DNA of 37,918 nucleotides from Burkholderiales bacterium (lineage in GTDB: Bacteria; Pseudomonadota; Gammaproteobacteria; Burkholderiales; Burkholderiaceae): the NCBI GenBank assembly GCA_947372535.1, contig CANBUA010000006.1, positions 1 to 37,918 on the forward strand. Reading direction: 5' to 3'. The position numbers and the translations under genes are program-made. The notes under the pieces were generated by a model. That model was not told the DNA's origin. It searched no databases and saw nothing but the letters and a program-made list of their open reading frames with translations. Below are positions 25,260-33,214 of this stretch, piece after piece (within the stretch, counting starts at the first letter, position 1; every line of letters starts with the position of its first letter).

Positions 25260-25709
25260 ATGACTGCAAGCACCTACCCACTGACCATCTACTACGACGC
25301 CTCTTGCCACCTGTGCAATGGCGAGATGAGCAACCTCATGCTCCGCAATACCGCTGGCTTGCTGCGCTTTGTGGATGCCTCAGCTGCTGATTTCGTCTCA
25401 CCCATCCCCGGCGCCGCCCAAGCCGAGCTGATGTCCATGATCCACGCCGTGCAGGCCGATGGACAAGTGGTCCGCGGCGTGGCGGTGTTCCGTCTGGCCT
25501 ACGGTGCTGTCGGCTTGGGTTGGCTCACCGCCCCGACCGCCTGGCCCGTGCTGCGTCAACTGGCCGATCGCGCCTACCCCTGGCTGGTGCGCAACCGCTA
25601 CCGCATCCCACGGCCCCTGGTGGCACTGCTCTTTGAAGGCCCCACCCGGCGGGCAGCCGAGCGGGCCGCGCAGCGCGCCCATTGCAACGAGCAAACCTGC
25701 CAGCGCTGA
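25260..25709 (+). CDS. DCC-family (DUF393) thiol-disulfide oxidoreductase-like protein
   Basis: This is a 149-aa protein with GGAG 8 bp before its ATG. TIYYDASCHLCNGEMSNLM contains the family's D-x-x-C-x-x-C signature (Cys16, Cys19), a thioredoxin-like redox site. GQVVRGVAVFRLAYGAVG and a partly hydrophobic C-terminal half (WLTAPTAWPVLRQLADRAYPW) are also typical. No signal peptide. The substrate is unknown. It opens a three-gene operon with a small membrane protein and an SDR protein, under an operator shared with the upstream GbsR/MarR gene. Similar DCC-SDR pairs occur in other proteobacteria, so a joint redox role near the membrane is plausible. Confidence 0.9.
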   Translation: MTASTYPLTIYYDASCHLCNGEMSNLMLRNTAGLLRFVDASAADFVSPIPGAAQAELMSMIHAVQADGQVVRGVAVFRLAYGAVGLGWLTAPTAWPVLRQLADRAYPWLVRNRYRIPRPLVALLFEGPTRRAAERAAQRAHCNEQTCQR

Positions 25710-25739
25710 ACCATCAACCGTCCCTTTGAAGGAGTCATC

Positions 25740-26162
25740 ATGAATACCGTCTTGTTCTTGTTGTCGCTGACCATCGCCATCATCGGCCCGCTGGTCGCCA
25801 TCAGCTACTTGCGTCCCATCCTCGTGCGTGTGCTGCGCTCGCTGTGCGATGCCGACGGCGGCGCCGAGTTCTGGATACGCAGCGCCTACCTCCTGGCTGT
25901 GTGCGGCACCTTGCTGCTCATGCTGAGCTTCGGGGAATTCAGCGAAGGCGCGTCGCTGGTCGAAACCTTGAGACGTGCGCTGTGGTTGGTGTTTGCAGGC
26001 GTGTTCATCTCCGTGGCCATCATCTCTCGCCAGGTCTGGGGCCAGATCAGGCCGATGCTGGGGAGCACCACCGCCAGTAGCGGCCCTCAACCCATCCCAC
26101 GCCCTGCCGCCAGCCCGATGGCCGCCTCTGCCGCCTGGCCAGACGATGGAGCCAGGTCATGA
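25740..26162 (+). CDS. small inner-membrane protein of unknown function
   Basis: This is a 140-aa protein with GAAGGAG just upstream of the ATG. Three hydrophobic helices are visible: residues 1-25 (TVLFLLSLTIAIIGPLVAI), 47-64 (YLLAVCGTLLLMLSF) and 80-98 (ALWLVFAGVFISVAII). A short Pro/Ala/Ser-rich tail ends at the stop. I do not recognise the family. Its last codon and stop overlap the start of the SDR gene (ATGA), so translation is coupled. Position in the operon suggests it supplies a membrane anchor or partner for the DCC or SDR protein. Confidence 0.8.
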   Translation: MNTVLFLLSLTIAIIGPLVAISYLRPILVRVLRSLCDADGGAEFWIRSAYLLAVCGTLLLMLSFGEFSEGASLVETLRRALWLVFAGVFISVAIISRQVWGQIRPMLGSTTASSGPQPIPRPAASPMAASAAWPDDGARS

Positions 26163-27046
26163 ACATCCTGCTGTGTGGTGCGACCGGCTTCATCGGCCGG
26201 CAGATCCTGGCCGCTTTGCAACAAGCGGGACACGAGGTGCTGAGCGCAGCGCCCTTGCGGCCAGGCCGCGATGCGTCCCACGTGGCCGTCGATTTCACGC
26301 GCGACACCACCGCAGCGCACTGGTTGTCCAGGCTTCAAGGCGTCGATGCGGTGGTCAATGCGGTGGGTGTGCTGCGCGACACACGGGGCCGGCCGATGCA
26401 GGCCATTCATCAGGACACGCCCTGCGCGCTGTTCGAAGCCTGCGCCCAAGTGGGCGTGCGCCGGGTGATCCAGGTCTCGGCACTGGGCATCGCTGGCAAT
26501 GCGACGCGCTACGCCCAGACCAAGCGCACCGCGGACGAGCGACTGCTGGCCCTGAACGCGCAAGGTCTCCTGGACGGGGTCGTGCTGCGCCCCAGCATCG
26601 TCTTCGGGCGCGGCGGCGACAGCAGCCAGTTGTTCATGGCCCTGGCTCGCAGCCCGGTGCTGGCCTTGCCCCGGCCCGTGATCCAAGCCCGCGTGCAGCC
26701 TGTCGCCGTGCGGGACCTGGCCCAGGCCGTAGCGCGCTTGCTGGATCAGGACATGGTACGGTGCGGCGTGCTGCCCTGCGTGGGGCCGACGCCCCTGGCA
26801 CTGGCCGAGTTCATCGCCAGCCTGCGCCAGCAACGCAACCATGGCATGGCCCGAGTGGCCACGCTGCCAGACTGGGTGACCCTTGCCAGCGTCAAGCTGG
26901 GCGATCACCTGCCCTGGGCGCCGTGGTGCAGCGAAACCCTGGCCCTGCTGGCCCAGGACAATGTGGCCGATCCAACGGCGTTCGCGCAAGTGCTGGGACA
27001 TCCGGCCACGCCACCCGACCGGCTGGTGAGCACCTCCTGGCACTGA
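26159..27046 (+). CDS. atypical SDR-family NAD(P)-binding protein (NDUFA9/NAD-dependent epimerase-like)
   Basis: This is a 295-aa protein. The Rossmann nucleotide-binding loop GATGFIG lies at residues 7-13, followed by VDAVVNAVGVLRD and VRRVIQVSALGIAG. The usual YxxxK is present as YAQTKRTADE, and VVLRPSIVFGRGGDSSQLF is typical of complex I NDUFA9-like atypical SDRs. It may act as a reductase or as an NAD(P)-sensing protein. Often a DoxX-like domain is fused at the C-terminus in relatives; here the tail is short and soluble, and a separate membrane protein gene lies upstream with an ATGA overlap. Confidence 0.9.
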   Translation: MNILLCGATGFIGRQILAALQQAGHEVLSAAPLRPGRDASHVAVDFTRDTTAAHWLSRLQGVDAVVNAVGVLRDTRGRPMQAIHQDTPCALFEACAQVGVRRVIQVSALGIAGNATRYAQTKRTADERLLALNAQGLLDGVVLRPSIVFGRGGDSSQLFMALARSPVLALPRPVIQARVQPVAVRDLAQAVARLLDQDMVRCGVLPCVGPTPLALAEFIASLRQQRNHGMARVATLPDWVTLASVKLGDHLPWAPWCSETLALLAQDNVADPTAFAQVLGHPATPPDRLVSTSWH

Positions 27047-27101
27047 GCGCAAGGCCTCAGCGAGTGGCCGTTGCCGTGGCGTGTCTGAGCAGCAGCTCGC
27101 G

Positions 27102-27602
27102 CTAAGCTTTTTCCCGACCCGCCACCTCGGCCAGGCGGCGCTTGGCAGCCTCGCTGGCACCCGGACCAGCCACCGCCGTGACGGCAAACACATCCAGCGC
27201 TTCCCCACTGGCCGAGCGCATGACCAGGGGCGCAATCTCCTGACCGGTGCTGCGCTCAACGATGCGCACGGGCGGGCCATCAGGGCCGGCTTGGTGCTTG
27301 TCACCCCACTGCAGCATGGCCACCAGCATGGGGAACAAATCGCGCCCCTTGGGCGTGAGGCGGTAATCCAGAGCGCGGCCGTTCTGGCTGACATTGGCGA
27401 CCACCACGATGCCGCCCTCGACCAACTTGCCCATGCGGGCGGCCAGCACGTTGGGCGCGATCCCGAGGTTTTTCTCGAACTCGCCAAAGCGGCGGCTGCC
27501 GAAAAAGAGCTCACGCACGATCAACAGCGTCCACCAATCGCCGATCAGCTCCAGCGTGTGGGCGATCGAGCAATTCATCTCGGTGAACGAAGTGCGGCGC
27601 AT
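27102..27602 (-). CDS. HxlR-family transcriptional regulator
   Basis: This is a 166-aa protein. NCSIAHTLELIGDWWTLLIVRELFFGSRRFGEFEKNLGIAP is the HxlR winged-helix core, and NGRALDYRLTPKGRDLFPML is the wing and closing helix. A C-terminal extension (DKHQAGPDGPPVRIVERSTG, then ALDVFAVTAVAG) resembles that seen in some members. ATG 27602 or the internal ATG 27578 could start it. It is divergent from the alpha/beta hydrolase gene; the 19-bp perfect dyad between them is its likely operator. Confidence 0.93.
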   Translation of the reverse strand: MRRTSFTEMNCSIAHTLELIGDWWTLLIVRELFFGSRRFGEFEKNLGIAPNVLAARMGKLVEGGIVVVANVSQNGRALDYRLTPKGRDLFPMLVAMLQWGDKHQAGPDGPPVRIVERSTGQEIAPLVMRSASGEALDVFAVTAVAGPGASEAAKRRLAEVAGREKA

Positions 27603-27630
27603 GAGGGGTCACTTTCAAGTCAAAAAACAG

Positions 27631-27660
27631 TTGGCGGCCATGCAGTCTGGCCCCTATACT
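27631..27660 (+). promoter_or_regulatory. promoter for the alpha/beta hydrolase gene
   Basis: TTGGCG (27631-27636) and TATACT (27655-27660) are separated by 18 bp, a near-consensus -10 with a weaker -35. Transcription would begin near 27667, just before the dyad at 27669-27687. Confidence 0.6.
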
Positions 27661-27668
27661 GCCCCAAC

Positions 27669-27687
27669 TACTTGCATCATGCAAGTA
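27669..27687. promoter_or_regulatory. HxlR operator candidate, perfect 19-bp dyad
   Basis: TACTTGCATCATGCAAGTA is a perfect inverted repeat with a one-base centre. It lies directly after the predicted hydrolase start point, so a bound repressor would block transcription. ACTTGCA/TGCAAGT arms resemble sites reported for HxlR-type regulators. Confidence 0.75.
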
Positions 27688-27722
27688 ACTCAGGTTTGGA
27701 TGAATCAAGGAAAGGTCTGCTC

Positions 27723-28493
27723 ATGGCTGATGTCGCGATGTTTGTGCACTCCACCGGCACGGGTCCCTTCATGTGGAAAAAGCTCATGGGCAGCGTTCCC
27801 GAAGGCATCCAGGCGATCGCGCCGGTGAACCGCGGTTATGCGCCGGACGACGCCTGGCCGCGCGGCCGCGATTTCGACATCGGCATGGATGTGGCTCACC
27901 TCAAAAGCCAGATCCCGGCAGGCACGACCGGGCTCCATTTGGTGGCCCACTCTTACGGCGGTCTGCTGGCACTGCACCTGGCGCTGGACCCGGATGTGCC
28001 GGTCAAATCGCTGTGGCTGTATGAGCCGGTGTTATTCGGCTCGCTCAGGCTCATCCAGGATGAGCTCTCCGATGAGGTCGGTCCCGAAGTCGCCGCGTTG
28101 TACGACACGCCCGATTTCCTGGGCCACGAAGAGCGCGGCGGGGACGATGCCTGGCTGGAGCGCTTCATCGATTACTGGAGCCAGCCGGGCGTGTGGGCGT
28201 CCATGCCCGACAAGGTCAAGGCGCTCAGCCGGGGGCTGGGCTGGAAGATGTTCCAGGAGGTGCGCTCGCAAGCCCTGCTGTACCGGCCCTTGACGGACTA
28301 CCGCATCGAGGTGCCGATCACTTTGCTGCATGGCGAGCACACCCGCACGCCGGCACGCGACATGGTGCGCCGCCTGGCCGCCCTCAACCCACAGGCCGAA
28401 CTGGTCAGTTTGGCCGGGTTGGGGCACATGTCGGTGGTCACGCAGGCCGATCTGGTCGCGCCCAGCCTGCAAAAACACTGGAATCGTCTTTGA
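27723..28493 (+). CDS. alpha/beta hydrolase
   Basis: The product is 256 aa from ATG 27723 with AAGG/AAAGG upstream; the frame open back to 27081 is antisense to the HxlR gene. The alpha/beta fold shows MFVHSTGTGPFMWKKLM (oxyanion region), the nucleophile elbow LHLVAHSYGGLLALHLAL (Ser77), an acid near ITLLHGEHTRTPA, and catalytic His in AGLGHMSVVTQAD. No signal peptide is present, so it is cytosolic. The substrate is unknown. The operator dyad and divergent HxlR gene suggest that it is induced by a small, possibly aromatic or reactive compound. Confidence 0.93.
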   Translation: MADVAMFVHSTGTGPFMWKKLMGSVPEGIQAIAPVNRGYAPDDAWPRGRDFDIGMDVAHLKSQIPAGTTGLHLVAHSYGGLLALHLALDPDVPVKSLWLYEPVLFGSLRLIQDELSDEVGPEVAALYDTPDFLGHEERGGDDAWLERFIDYWSQPGVWASMPDKVKALSRGLGWKMFQEVRSQALLYRPLTDYRIEVPITLLHGEHTRTPARDMVRRLAALNPQAELVSLAGLGHMSVVTQADLVAPSLQKHWNRL

Positions 28494-28544
28494 ACAGTTG
28501 AACAAGTGCTAAGGCGGGCCCTCAGTCGGGTCGATAATGGGCGC

Positions 28545-29306
28545 ATGTGTCAGTTGCTTGCCATGAACGCCAATGTCCCCAAGGACATCATGTTCAGCTT
28601 CTCCGGATTTGCCCAGCGCGCCTGTGACCACGCGGACGGCTTCGGCATCGCTTTCTTCGAAGGGCGCGGGGTGCGTTGTTTCGTCGATTCGCACGCGGCC
28701 AACAATTCGCCCGTGGCCGACCTGATCAAGGCCTACCCGATCCACAGCACGGACGTCATCGCGCACATCCGCAAAGCCACGGTCGGGCAGGTGGCGCTCG
28801 AGAACTGCCACCCCTTCACGCGCGAGCTGTGGGGACGCTACTGGGTCTTCGCGCACAACGGCGATCTCAAGGACTATCACCCGCCCCTGCACGGCGCCTT
28901 CCGCCCCGTGGGCGATACCGACAGTGAGCGCGCCTTCTGCTGGCTGCTGCAAGAGATGGCCAAGAGCCACGCCAGCGTGCCCTCGCCCGAAGAATTGACG
29001 CGCACCTTGGCTGAACTGGTGCCGCAGGTGGCCGTGCATGGCACCTTCAACTTCATCATGAGCAACGGCCAGGCCTTGTGGGCGCACTGCACGACCAAGC
29101 TGCATTACCTGGTCCGGCAGTACCCCTTCGCCGAAGCCAAATTGCAAGATGCCGACGTCACGGTGAACTTCGCGCATGTGGCCGACCGCCACGACCGCGT
29201 CGCGCTGGTGGCCACCGAGCCCTTGACCACCAACGAGGCCTGGACTGCCCTGAGCCCGGGCCAGTTGCAGGTGTTCGTGCACGGGCGGGCCTTGCCACTG
29301 GCCTGA
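28545..29306 (+). CDS. class II glutamine amidotransferase (YafJ type)
   Basis: This 253-aa protein starts at ATG 28545 so that Cys2 becomes the N-terminal nucleophile after removal of Met (MCQLLAMNANVPKD), as the Ntn family requires. DHADGFGIAFFEGRG, AHIRKATVGQVALENCHPF and WVFAHNGDL are the other glutaminase landmarks. Only the amidotransferase half is present, as in E. coli YafJ; no synthetase domain is fused. The acceptor of the ammonia is unknown. It starts 51 bp after the hydrolase stop on the same strand and could be read through from it. Confidence 0.93.
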   Translation: MCQLLAMNANVPKDIMFSFSGFAQRACDHADGFGIAFFEGRGVRCFVDSHAANNSPVADLIKAYPIHSTDVIAHIRKATVGQVALENCHPFTRELWGRYWVFAHNGDLKDYHPPLHGAFRPVGDTDSERAFCWLLQEMAKSHASVPSPEELTRTLAELVPQVAVHGTFNFIMSNGQALWAHCTTKLHYLVRQYPFAEAKLQDADVTVNFAHVADRHDRVALVATEPLTTNEAWTALSPGQLQVFVHGRALPLA

Positions 29307-29324
29307 TGCCTCCGGCCAGGCATG

Positions 29325-29834
29325 TCAGCTTGGCAGGCTGGATGCCACCAGATGCAGGCGCAGGTCGAACTCGTACTGGTGGTAGTTGGGCTCCATGTGG
29401 GTGCACAACTGATAAAACGCCTTATCGTGCTCGCGCTCCTTCAAATGCGCCAGCTCATGCACGACGATCATCTTGAGGAACGCGGACGGTGTTTCCTTGA
29501 ACAGGCTGGCCACGCGGATCTCGCGCTTGGCTTTCAGCTTGCCACCCTGCACCCGAGAGACCATGGTGTGCGTGCCTAAAGCGTGCTGGATTACCTTGAG
29601 CTTGTTGTCGTAGGCTACTTTGTTGATGGGCTCGCTGCTGCGCATGTAGCGCTGCTTGAGGTCCATCACGTAGTCGTAGAGCGCCTTGTCCGTGCGCACC
29701 TCGTGGCGATCCGGGTAGCGCTTGGCGACCACCTCGGCGAGCTTGCCGGCATCGATCAGCTCGCGCACTTGCACCAGCACAGCGTCGGGGTAGCCGCTCA
29801 GGTAGCGCAAGGGGTTCTCGCTGCGTGGGTTCAC
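29325..29834 (-). CDS. YgjP-like (DUF45) zinc metallopeptidase domain protein
   Basis: This is a 169-aa protein. The HExxH site H126ELAH130 with H136 (EREHDKAFYQL) is the zinc site of the WLM/YgjP/SprT-like group. The start codon is GTG (29832-29834), which overlaps the exonuclease I stop as GTGA, so translation is coupled. N-terminal residues (YLSGYPDAVLVQVRELIDAG) are helical. Family members include DNA-protein crosslink proteases, so the pairing with exonuclease I hints at DNA repair, but this is inference. It converges with the amidotransferase gene. Confidence 0.88.
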   Translation of the reverse strand: MNPRSENPLRYLSGYPDAVLVQVRELIDAGKLAEVVAKRYPDRHEVRTDKALYDYVMDLKQRYMRSSEPINKVAYDNKLKVIQHALGTHTMVSRVQGGKLKAKREIRVASLFKETPSAFLKMIVVHELAHLKEREHDKAFYQLCTHMEPNYHQYEFDLRLHLVASSLPS

Positions 29835-31276
29835 GGCGCGATCTGCTCCGCGTAGTCATAGAGGGCGCCCAGGATCTCCTGCCCACGCTCGTCGTCCTCG
29901 GCAAGTTGCTCGCTCAGGGCATCGATGTGCTCGAAAAAGGCCGACAGCGACAGGCCGCCGCCTTGGCCCTCGTGCAGCCGGGCCGCGCAGTGCGTCAGCC
30001 AGCGCTCGCGGTCAGTCGCGGACAGGGTCTGAGGGAAATTGCGCGCGCGGTAGCGGAACAGCAACTCTTCAAGGCGCTCATCGGCGAACGCAGGCTGGCG
30101 GTCCAGCAGTTGCTCGGCCAGCAGCTCAGGCCGCATCGCCTTGATGCGGGTGAGCAGGCGCCGGTCGTCCGCGCCGACGAAGCCGCCGTACAAGTCTTCA
30201 TCCACATCGGGCAGGTTGGCAGCCTTGGGGCGTTGGAACACCTCCAGCCAGATGCCCGCCATGGTGTGACCACGCTGAGCGGCGGTCTCTGCATGGCGCA
30301 GGGCCTGGTCCACGTCGATGCCCCAGCGTGCGGCCACGGTCGGTGTCAGCGTCTTGAGGTTGCCGATGACGATGGGCGACTTGTTGATGTGGATGGTCTT
30401 GACCGGCAGGCGGGTGACGCCCTCGGGCAGGTCGTCGGTCTTGGTGAACATGCGCAGGGCGATGTCGCCAGCGCTCAGGCCGAAGAGCTCGGCCGGGTCA
30501 TGGGCCAAGTCCCAGACGATGATCTCGTTTTTGTTGGTCGGGTGCGGCGCCAGTGGCCAAACGATGCCGAGACATCCACGCTCCACCCCGTGCATGCCGG
30601 AGATGTGGATGAAGGGGCGACCCACACCGATCTCGGCCAGCACAGCGTCCTTCTTGCGCAATTTCAGGCAGAAATCCCACAGCTTGGGCTGTTGCTGCTT
30701 GATCAAGCGGGCCAGGGCGATGGTGGCGCGCACATCGGACAAGGCATCGTGAGCGGCTTCGTGGACCAGGCCGTTGGCCTTGGTCAAATGCTCCAGCTTG
30801 AAAGACGGGCGGCCGTCCTCGTGCTTGGGCCATTCGATGCCCTCGGGGCGAAGGGCCCAGGTGCAGCGCACGACATCCAGCAAATCCCAGCGGCCGCAGC
30901 CGTTCTGCCATTCGCGCGCATAGGGCTCGATCAGGTTGCGCCAGAACAGGTAGCGCGTCACTTCGTCGTCAAAGCGGATGGTGTTGTAGCCCACGCCGAT
31001 GGTCTGCGGCTGGGCCAGTTCGCGCTCGATCAGGTCGGCAAAGGCATGCTCTGGCACGCCGCGCTCCAGGCAGGTCTGCGGCAGGATGCCTGTCAGCAGG
31101 CAAGCCTCTGGATTGGGCAGGTAATCAGGCGCGGGCTGGCAATAGGCCATCACCGATGCGCCGATCTCATTCAGGTCGGCATCAGTGCGGATGCCGGCGA
31201 ACTGAGAGGGCCGATCGCGCCGAGGCACCGTGCCGAAGGTTTCGTAATCGTGCCAGAAGAAGGTGTACTCGCTCAT
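29831..31276 (-). CDS. sbcB: exodeoxyribonuclease I (exonuclease I, DEDDh type)
   Basis: This is 481 aa, the usual length for E. coli-type ExoI. The start is ATG 31276; the longer frame to 31678 runs antisense through the decayed esterase and is ignored. FFWHDYETFG holds the first catalytic acids (Asp10, Glu12), followed by IGVGYNTIRFDDEVTRYLFWRN (second Asp) and HDALSDVRATIALARLI (third His-x4-Asp). It removes single-stranded DNA from 3' ends and acts in mismatch repair and recombination. It is translationally coupled to the YgjP-like gene (GTGA overlap). Confidence 0.95.
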   Translation of the reverse strand: MSEYTFFWHDYETFGTVPRRDRPSQFAGIRTDADLNEIGASVMAYCQPAPDYLPNPEACLLTGILPQTCLERGVPEHAFADLIERELAQPQTIGVGYNTIRFDDEVTRYLFWRNLIEPYAREWQNGCGRWDLLDVVRCTWALRPEGIEWPKHEDGRPSFKLEHLTKANGLVHEAAHDALSDVRATIALARLIKQQQPKLWDFCLKLRKKDAVLAEIGVGRPFIHISGMHGVERGCLGIVWPLAPHPTNKNEIIVWDLAHDPAELFGLSAGDIALRMFTKTDDLPEGVTRLPVKTIHINKSPIVIGNLKTLTPTVAARWGIDVDQALRHAETAAQRGHTMAGIWLEVFQRPKAANLPDVDEDLYGGFVGADDRRLLTRIKAMRPELLAEQLLDRQPAFADERLEELLFRYRARNFPQTLSATDRERWLTHCAARLHEGQGGGLSLSAFFEHIDALSEQLAEDDERGQEILGALYDYAEQIAP

Positions 31277-31388
31277 GCCGGCACGATAACGCACTCGGTG
31301 GCGGTGACACCCACCGCTTGGCCCACATGCGCTGATCTTTCTACAAAGGGCGTGCCGATGCAGGGTTGGTTGAACGCGCCTCAGCGCC

Positions 31389-31815
31389 ATGACCATGGGC
31401 ATCTGGTCCTCCAGCATGGCCGCTGAGGATGGCAAGCCCAATCCCATCGTCGACAAGACGTCCAAGGCCATCGAGAAGATCTCCGTGGAAGAGGCGCGCA
31501 AGAACCCGACCATCGCCGACGCCGTGATCTCGGTGCTGCAAAAACAAGGCAAGAGCACCAAGCCGTAAGACCTGGTGCCTGGCATCAAGAGCGTGGACCG
31601 GAGGCCACCGCCATCGCTGCGCGTGATGCAGGTTTGCAAAAGCCTGCCCACGTGCTGGCCATCTACCCCGTGGCACAAAAGAGCCTGAACACCGAGTCCT
31701 ACATCGAGAATGCGATCGCCAAGCCGCTGAACCGCGCCATGGTCAAGTGGTTCGTCGAGAAGGTCACGCGCACCGGCTGGGTGACACGGCCACGTCCAAG
31801 CCCATCACCAAGTGA
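31389..31815 (+). pseudogene. decayed alpha/beta hydrolase (hormone-sensitive-lipase type esterase)
   Basis: Two fragments of one esterase family are joined out of frame. The first (31389-31568, 59 codons) reads SMAAEDGKPNPIVDKTSK ... RKNPTIADAVISVLQKQGK, which is the N-terminal cap, with a remnant of a signal peptide. It ends at a TAA where CAA would continue as QDLVPGIKSVDR. The second (from about 31600) reads ATAIAARDAG, LQKPAHVLAIYPVAQKSLNT, then YIENAIAKPLNRAMVKWFVE, the region after the nucleophile elbow. The HGGG and GDSAG core between them is deleted, and the C-terminus is lost. At least a premature stop, an internal deletion and a frame change are present. No function is expected. 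Confidence 0.75.
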
Positions 31816-31852
31816 TTCATTGAAGCCAGTACCGAGGCGATACGCCCGCGCC

Positions 31853-33112
31853 TCAAGGTGCGGGCGCGCTGGTCTTGACGCCCGACATCGCCAGGATGTC
31901 CGGGCGGTCATGGCCGAACATGATGGTGAGCTGCTCGAGTTGCGCCTGAGCGCCCATGCGCCTAAGCCGCGCCAGGCCACCCGGCATCAGGCGGTTGATC
32001 CCGCACCACACGAAGTTCAGCGGCGCAAAGACCAGCGGATACCATGGCAGCACACGGGTGGGCAATCCCAAATCGCGCATGCCCTGGCTGCCCACAAAGA
32101 GGCGGCAAATGCTGAGGTGCACCTCCTTGTTCCACAGGCCGCTCAGGCGGCGCCAGCGCGGATAGTGGCGGGCCAAAGGCTCATCCATGAGGGCACGGCC
32201 CAGTTGTTGGCTGCTCTCATCGGCCGGGGCCTGGCTGAGCAGGTTCTGATAGAGGGCCACGCGGCTGTCCTGTTCGGTGGCGCACAGCCACTGGTCCTGC
32301 ACACCCATCACCCAGCCGATGTAGCGCCACAGGTGCATGACGTCTTCAGCCTCTTGCTGCCGGAGGATCACGCCCATCACGCGCTGGCCCATCAGGTAGA
32401 CCGTGGAAAAGCCCAGGTAGGTGGCTTGCATGTCGACTTGGTTGATCGGCAAGCCCAGTTCGGCAGCATCCCACTTGGGGCTCGCCGCCACGTGGCGCCG
32501 CACCAGCGCGTGGATCATGCGCACGCGGATGGTGTTCTTGAAGCCATCGCCAAAGCGGTCCATGCCACCGGGCTGAGCACAGTCGTGGCGCCACTTGGTG
32601 GTCTCGGCGATGCGCCGGGCCACGCCTTTTTCCAGAGCACCCGTCATCACCAGCGTCTTGTTGATGGCACCGGCCTGGTAGCCCGCCATCAGCCCCAGGT
32701 CACGCAGGATGCGCATGCCCGTCAGGCCCGACAGGTAGCTGGCCTGGACGCCACGCCCCAGGCGCTCGCGATCCAGCCAAGCAGGTGTCTGCTCGACGTG
32801 GGCAAAAAAATCCCGCAAAGGTTGAGGCGCCCCGTGAACGGCAGCTATGCCTTGCGCCAGGGCCTGCTCAAACATCGTCCGAGCCAGCGCCATCCCATGA
32901 GCCTGCATCCACTGAACCAAGGCATCGGCTGCTGGGTCGCCCTCGTGATACGCCTGCCCCAGCCGCTGCCATTGCTCGGTAGAGGGCTGCGCAGCACGCT
33001 TGTCGCGGATAAAGAGTTTGAGCACCGGACTGGCCACACGCGCCGCATTGACCGGATCGATGCCGTGACGTCGAGGGGCGGTGTAGGAGGGAGACGCTTC
33101 AAGGCTGGACAT
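31853..33112 (-). CDS. oxygenase MpaB/latex-clearing-protein family (DUF2236)
   Basis: This is a 419-aa protein starting at ATG 33112 (AAGGA 7 bp upstream). The family includes the b-type-haem rubber oxygenase Lcp and fungal MpaB. R167-IAE-T171 and H201 (VRMIHALVRRHV) keep the spacing I recall for Lcp residues R164, T168 and the axial haem ligand H198. The C-terminal half has SICRLFVGSQ and LPWYPLVFAPLNFV. No twin-arginine signal is present, so unlike Lcp it is probably cytosolic and its substrate is unlikely to be rubber. It is divergent from a TetR gene and its promoter is overlapped by a TGGTAC-N6-GTACCA dyad. Confidence 0.87.
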   Translation of the reverse strand: MSSLEASPSYTAPRRHGIDPVNAARVASPVLKLFIRDKRAAQPSTEQWQRLGQAYHEGDPAADALVQWMQAHGMALARTMFEQALAQGIAAVHGAPQPLRDFFAHVEQTPAWLDRERLGRGVQASYLSGLTGMRILRDLGLMAGYQAGAINKTLVMTGALEKGVARRIAETTKWRHDCAQPGGMDRFGDGFKNTIRVRMIHALVRRHVAASPKWDAAELGLPINQVDMQATYLGFSTVYLMGQRVMGVILRQQEAEDVMHLWRYIGWVMGVQDQWLCATEQDSRVALYQNLLSQAPADESSQQLGRALMDEPLARHYPRWRRLSGLWNKEVHLSICRLFVGSQGMRDLGLPTRVLPWYPLVFAPLNFVWCGINRLMPGGLARLRRMGAQAQLEQLTIMFGHDRPDILAMSGVKTSAPAP

Positions 33113-33150
33113 GGACTGATCCTTCGACGGCAGATCACTTTGACAATCAC

Positions 33151-33168
33151 TGGTACCACGAAGTACCA
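33151..33168. promoter_or_regulatory. TetR operator candidate A
   Basis: TGGTAC-CACGAA-GTACCA is a perfect 6-6-6 inverted repeat. It lies just downstream of the predicted start point of the oxygenase transcript (about 33173), so a bound repressor would block elongation. The identical arms recur at 33197-33214, 46 bp away centre to centre. Confidence 0.8.
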
Positions 33169-33179
33169 AACTGAAGCCA

Positions 33180-33208
33180 AGCTTAGACTCGGCGACTGGT
33201 ACTGTCAA
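33180..33208 (-). promoter_or_regulatory. promoter of the MpaB-family oxygenase gene
   Basis: On the minus strand TTGACA (33203-33208, consensus -35), a 17-bp spacer and TAAGCT (33180-33185, -10) form a strong sigma-70 promoter. The -35 hexamer is the spacer of operator B, so binding there excludes polymerase. Confidence 0.75.
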
Positions 33209-33214
33209 GTACCA
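33197..33214. promoter_or_regulatory. TetR operator candidate B
   Basis: TGGTAC-TGTCAA-GTACCA, again perfect 6-6-6. It covers the -35 of the oxygenase promoter and the upstream edge of the tetR promoter (a plus-strand -10 TATGAT lies at 33222-33227), which suits joint repression of both divergent genes. Confidence 0.8.

Noticed and set aside
27081..27722. N-terminal extension of the alpha/beta hydrolase
   Set aside because: It runs antisense through the HxlR gene and the operator region; ATG 27723 has a ribosome site.
29825..31426. 533-codon plus-strand frame
   Set aside because: It is antisense to exonuclease I and YgjP, both of which have catalytic motifs.
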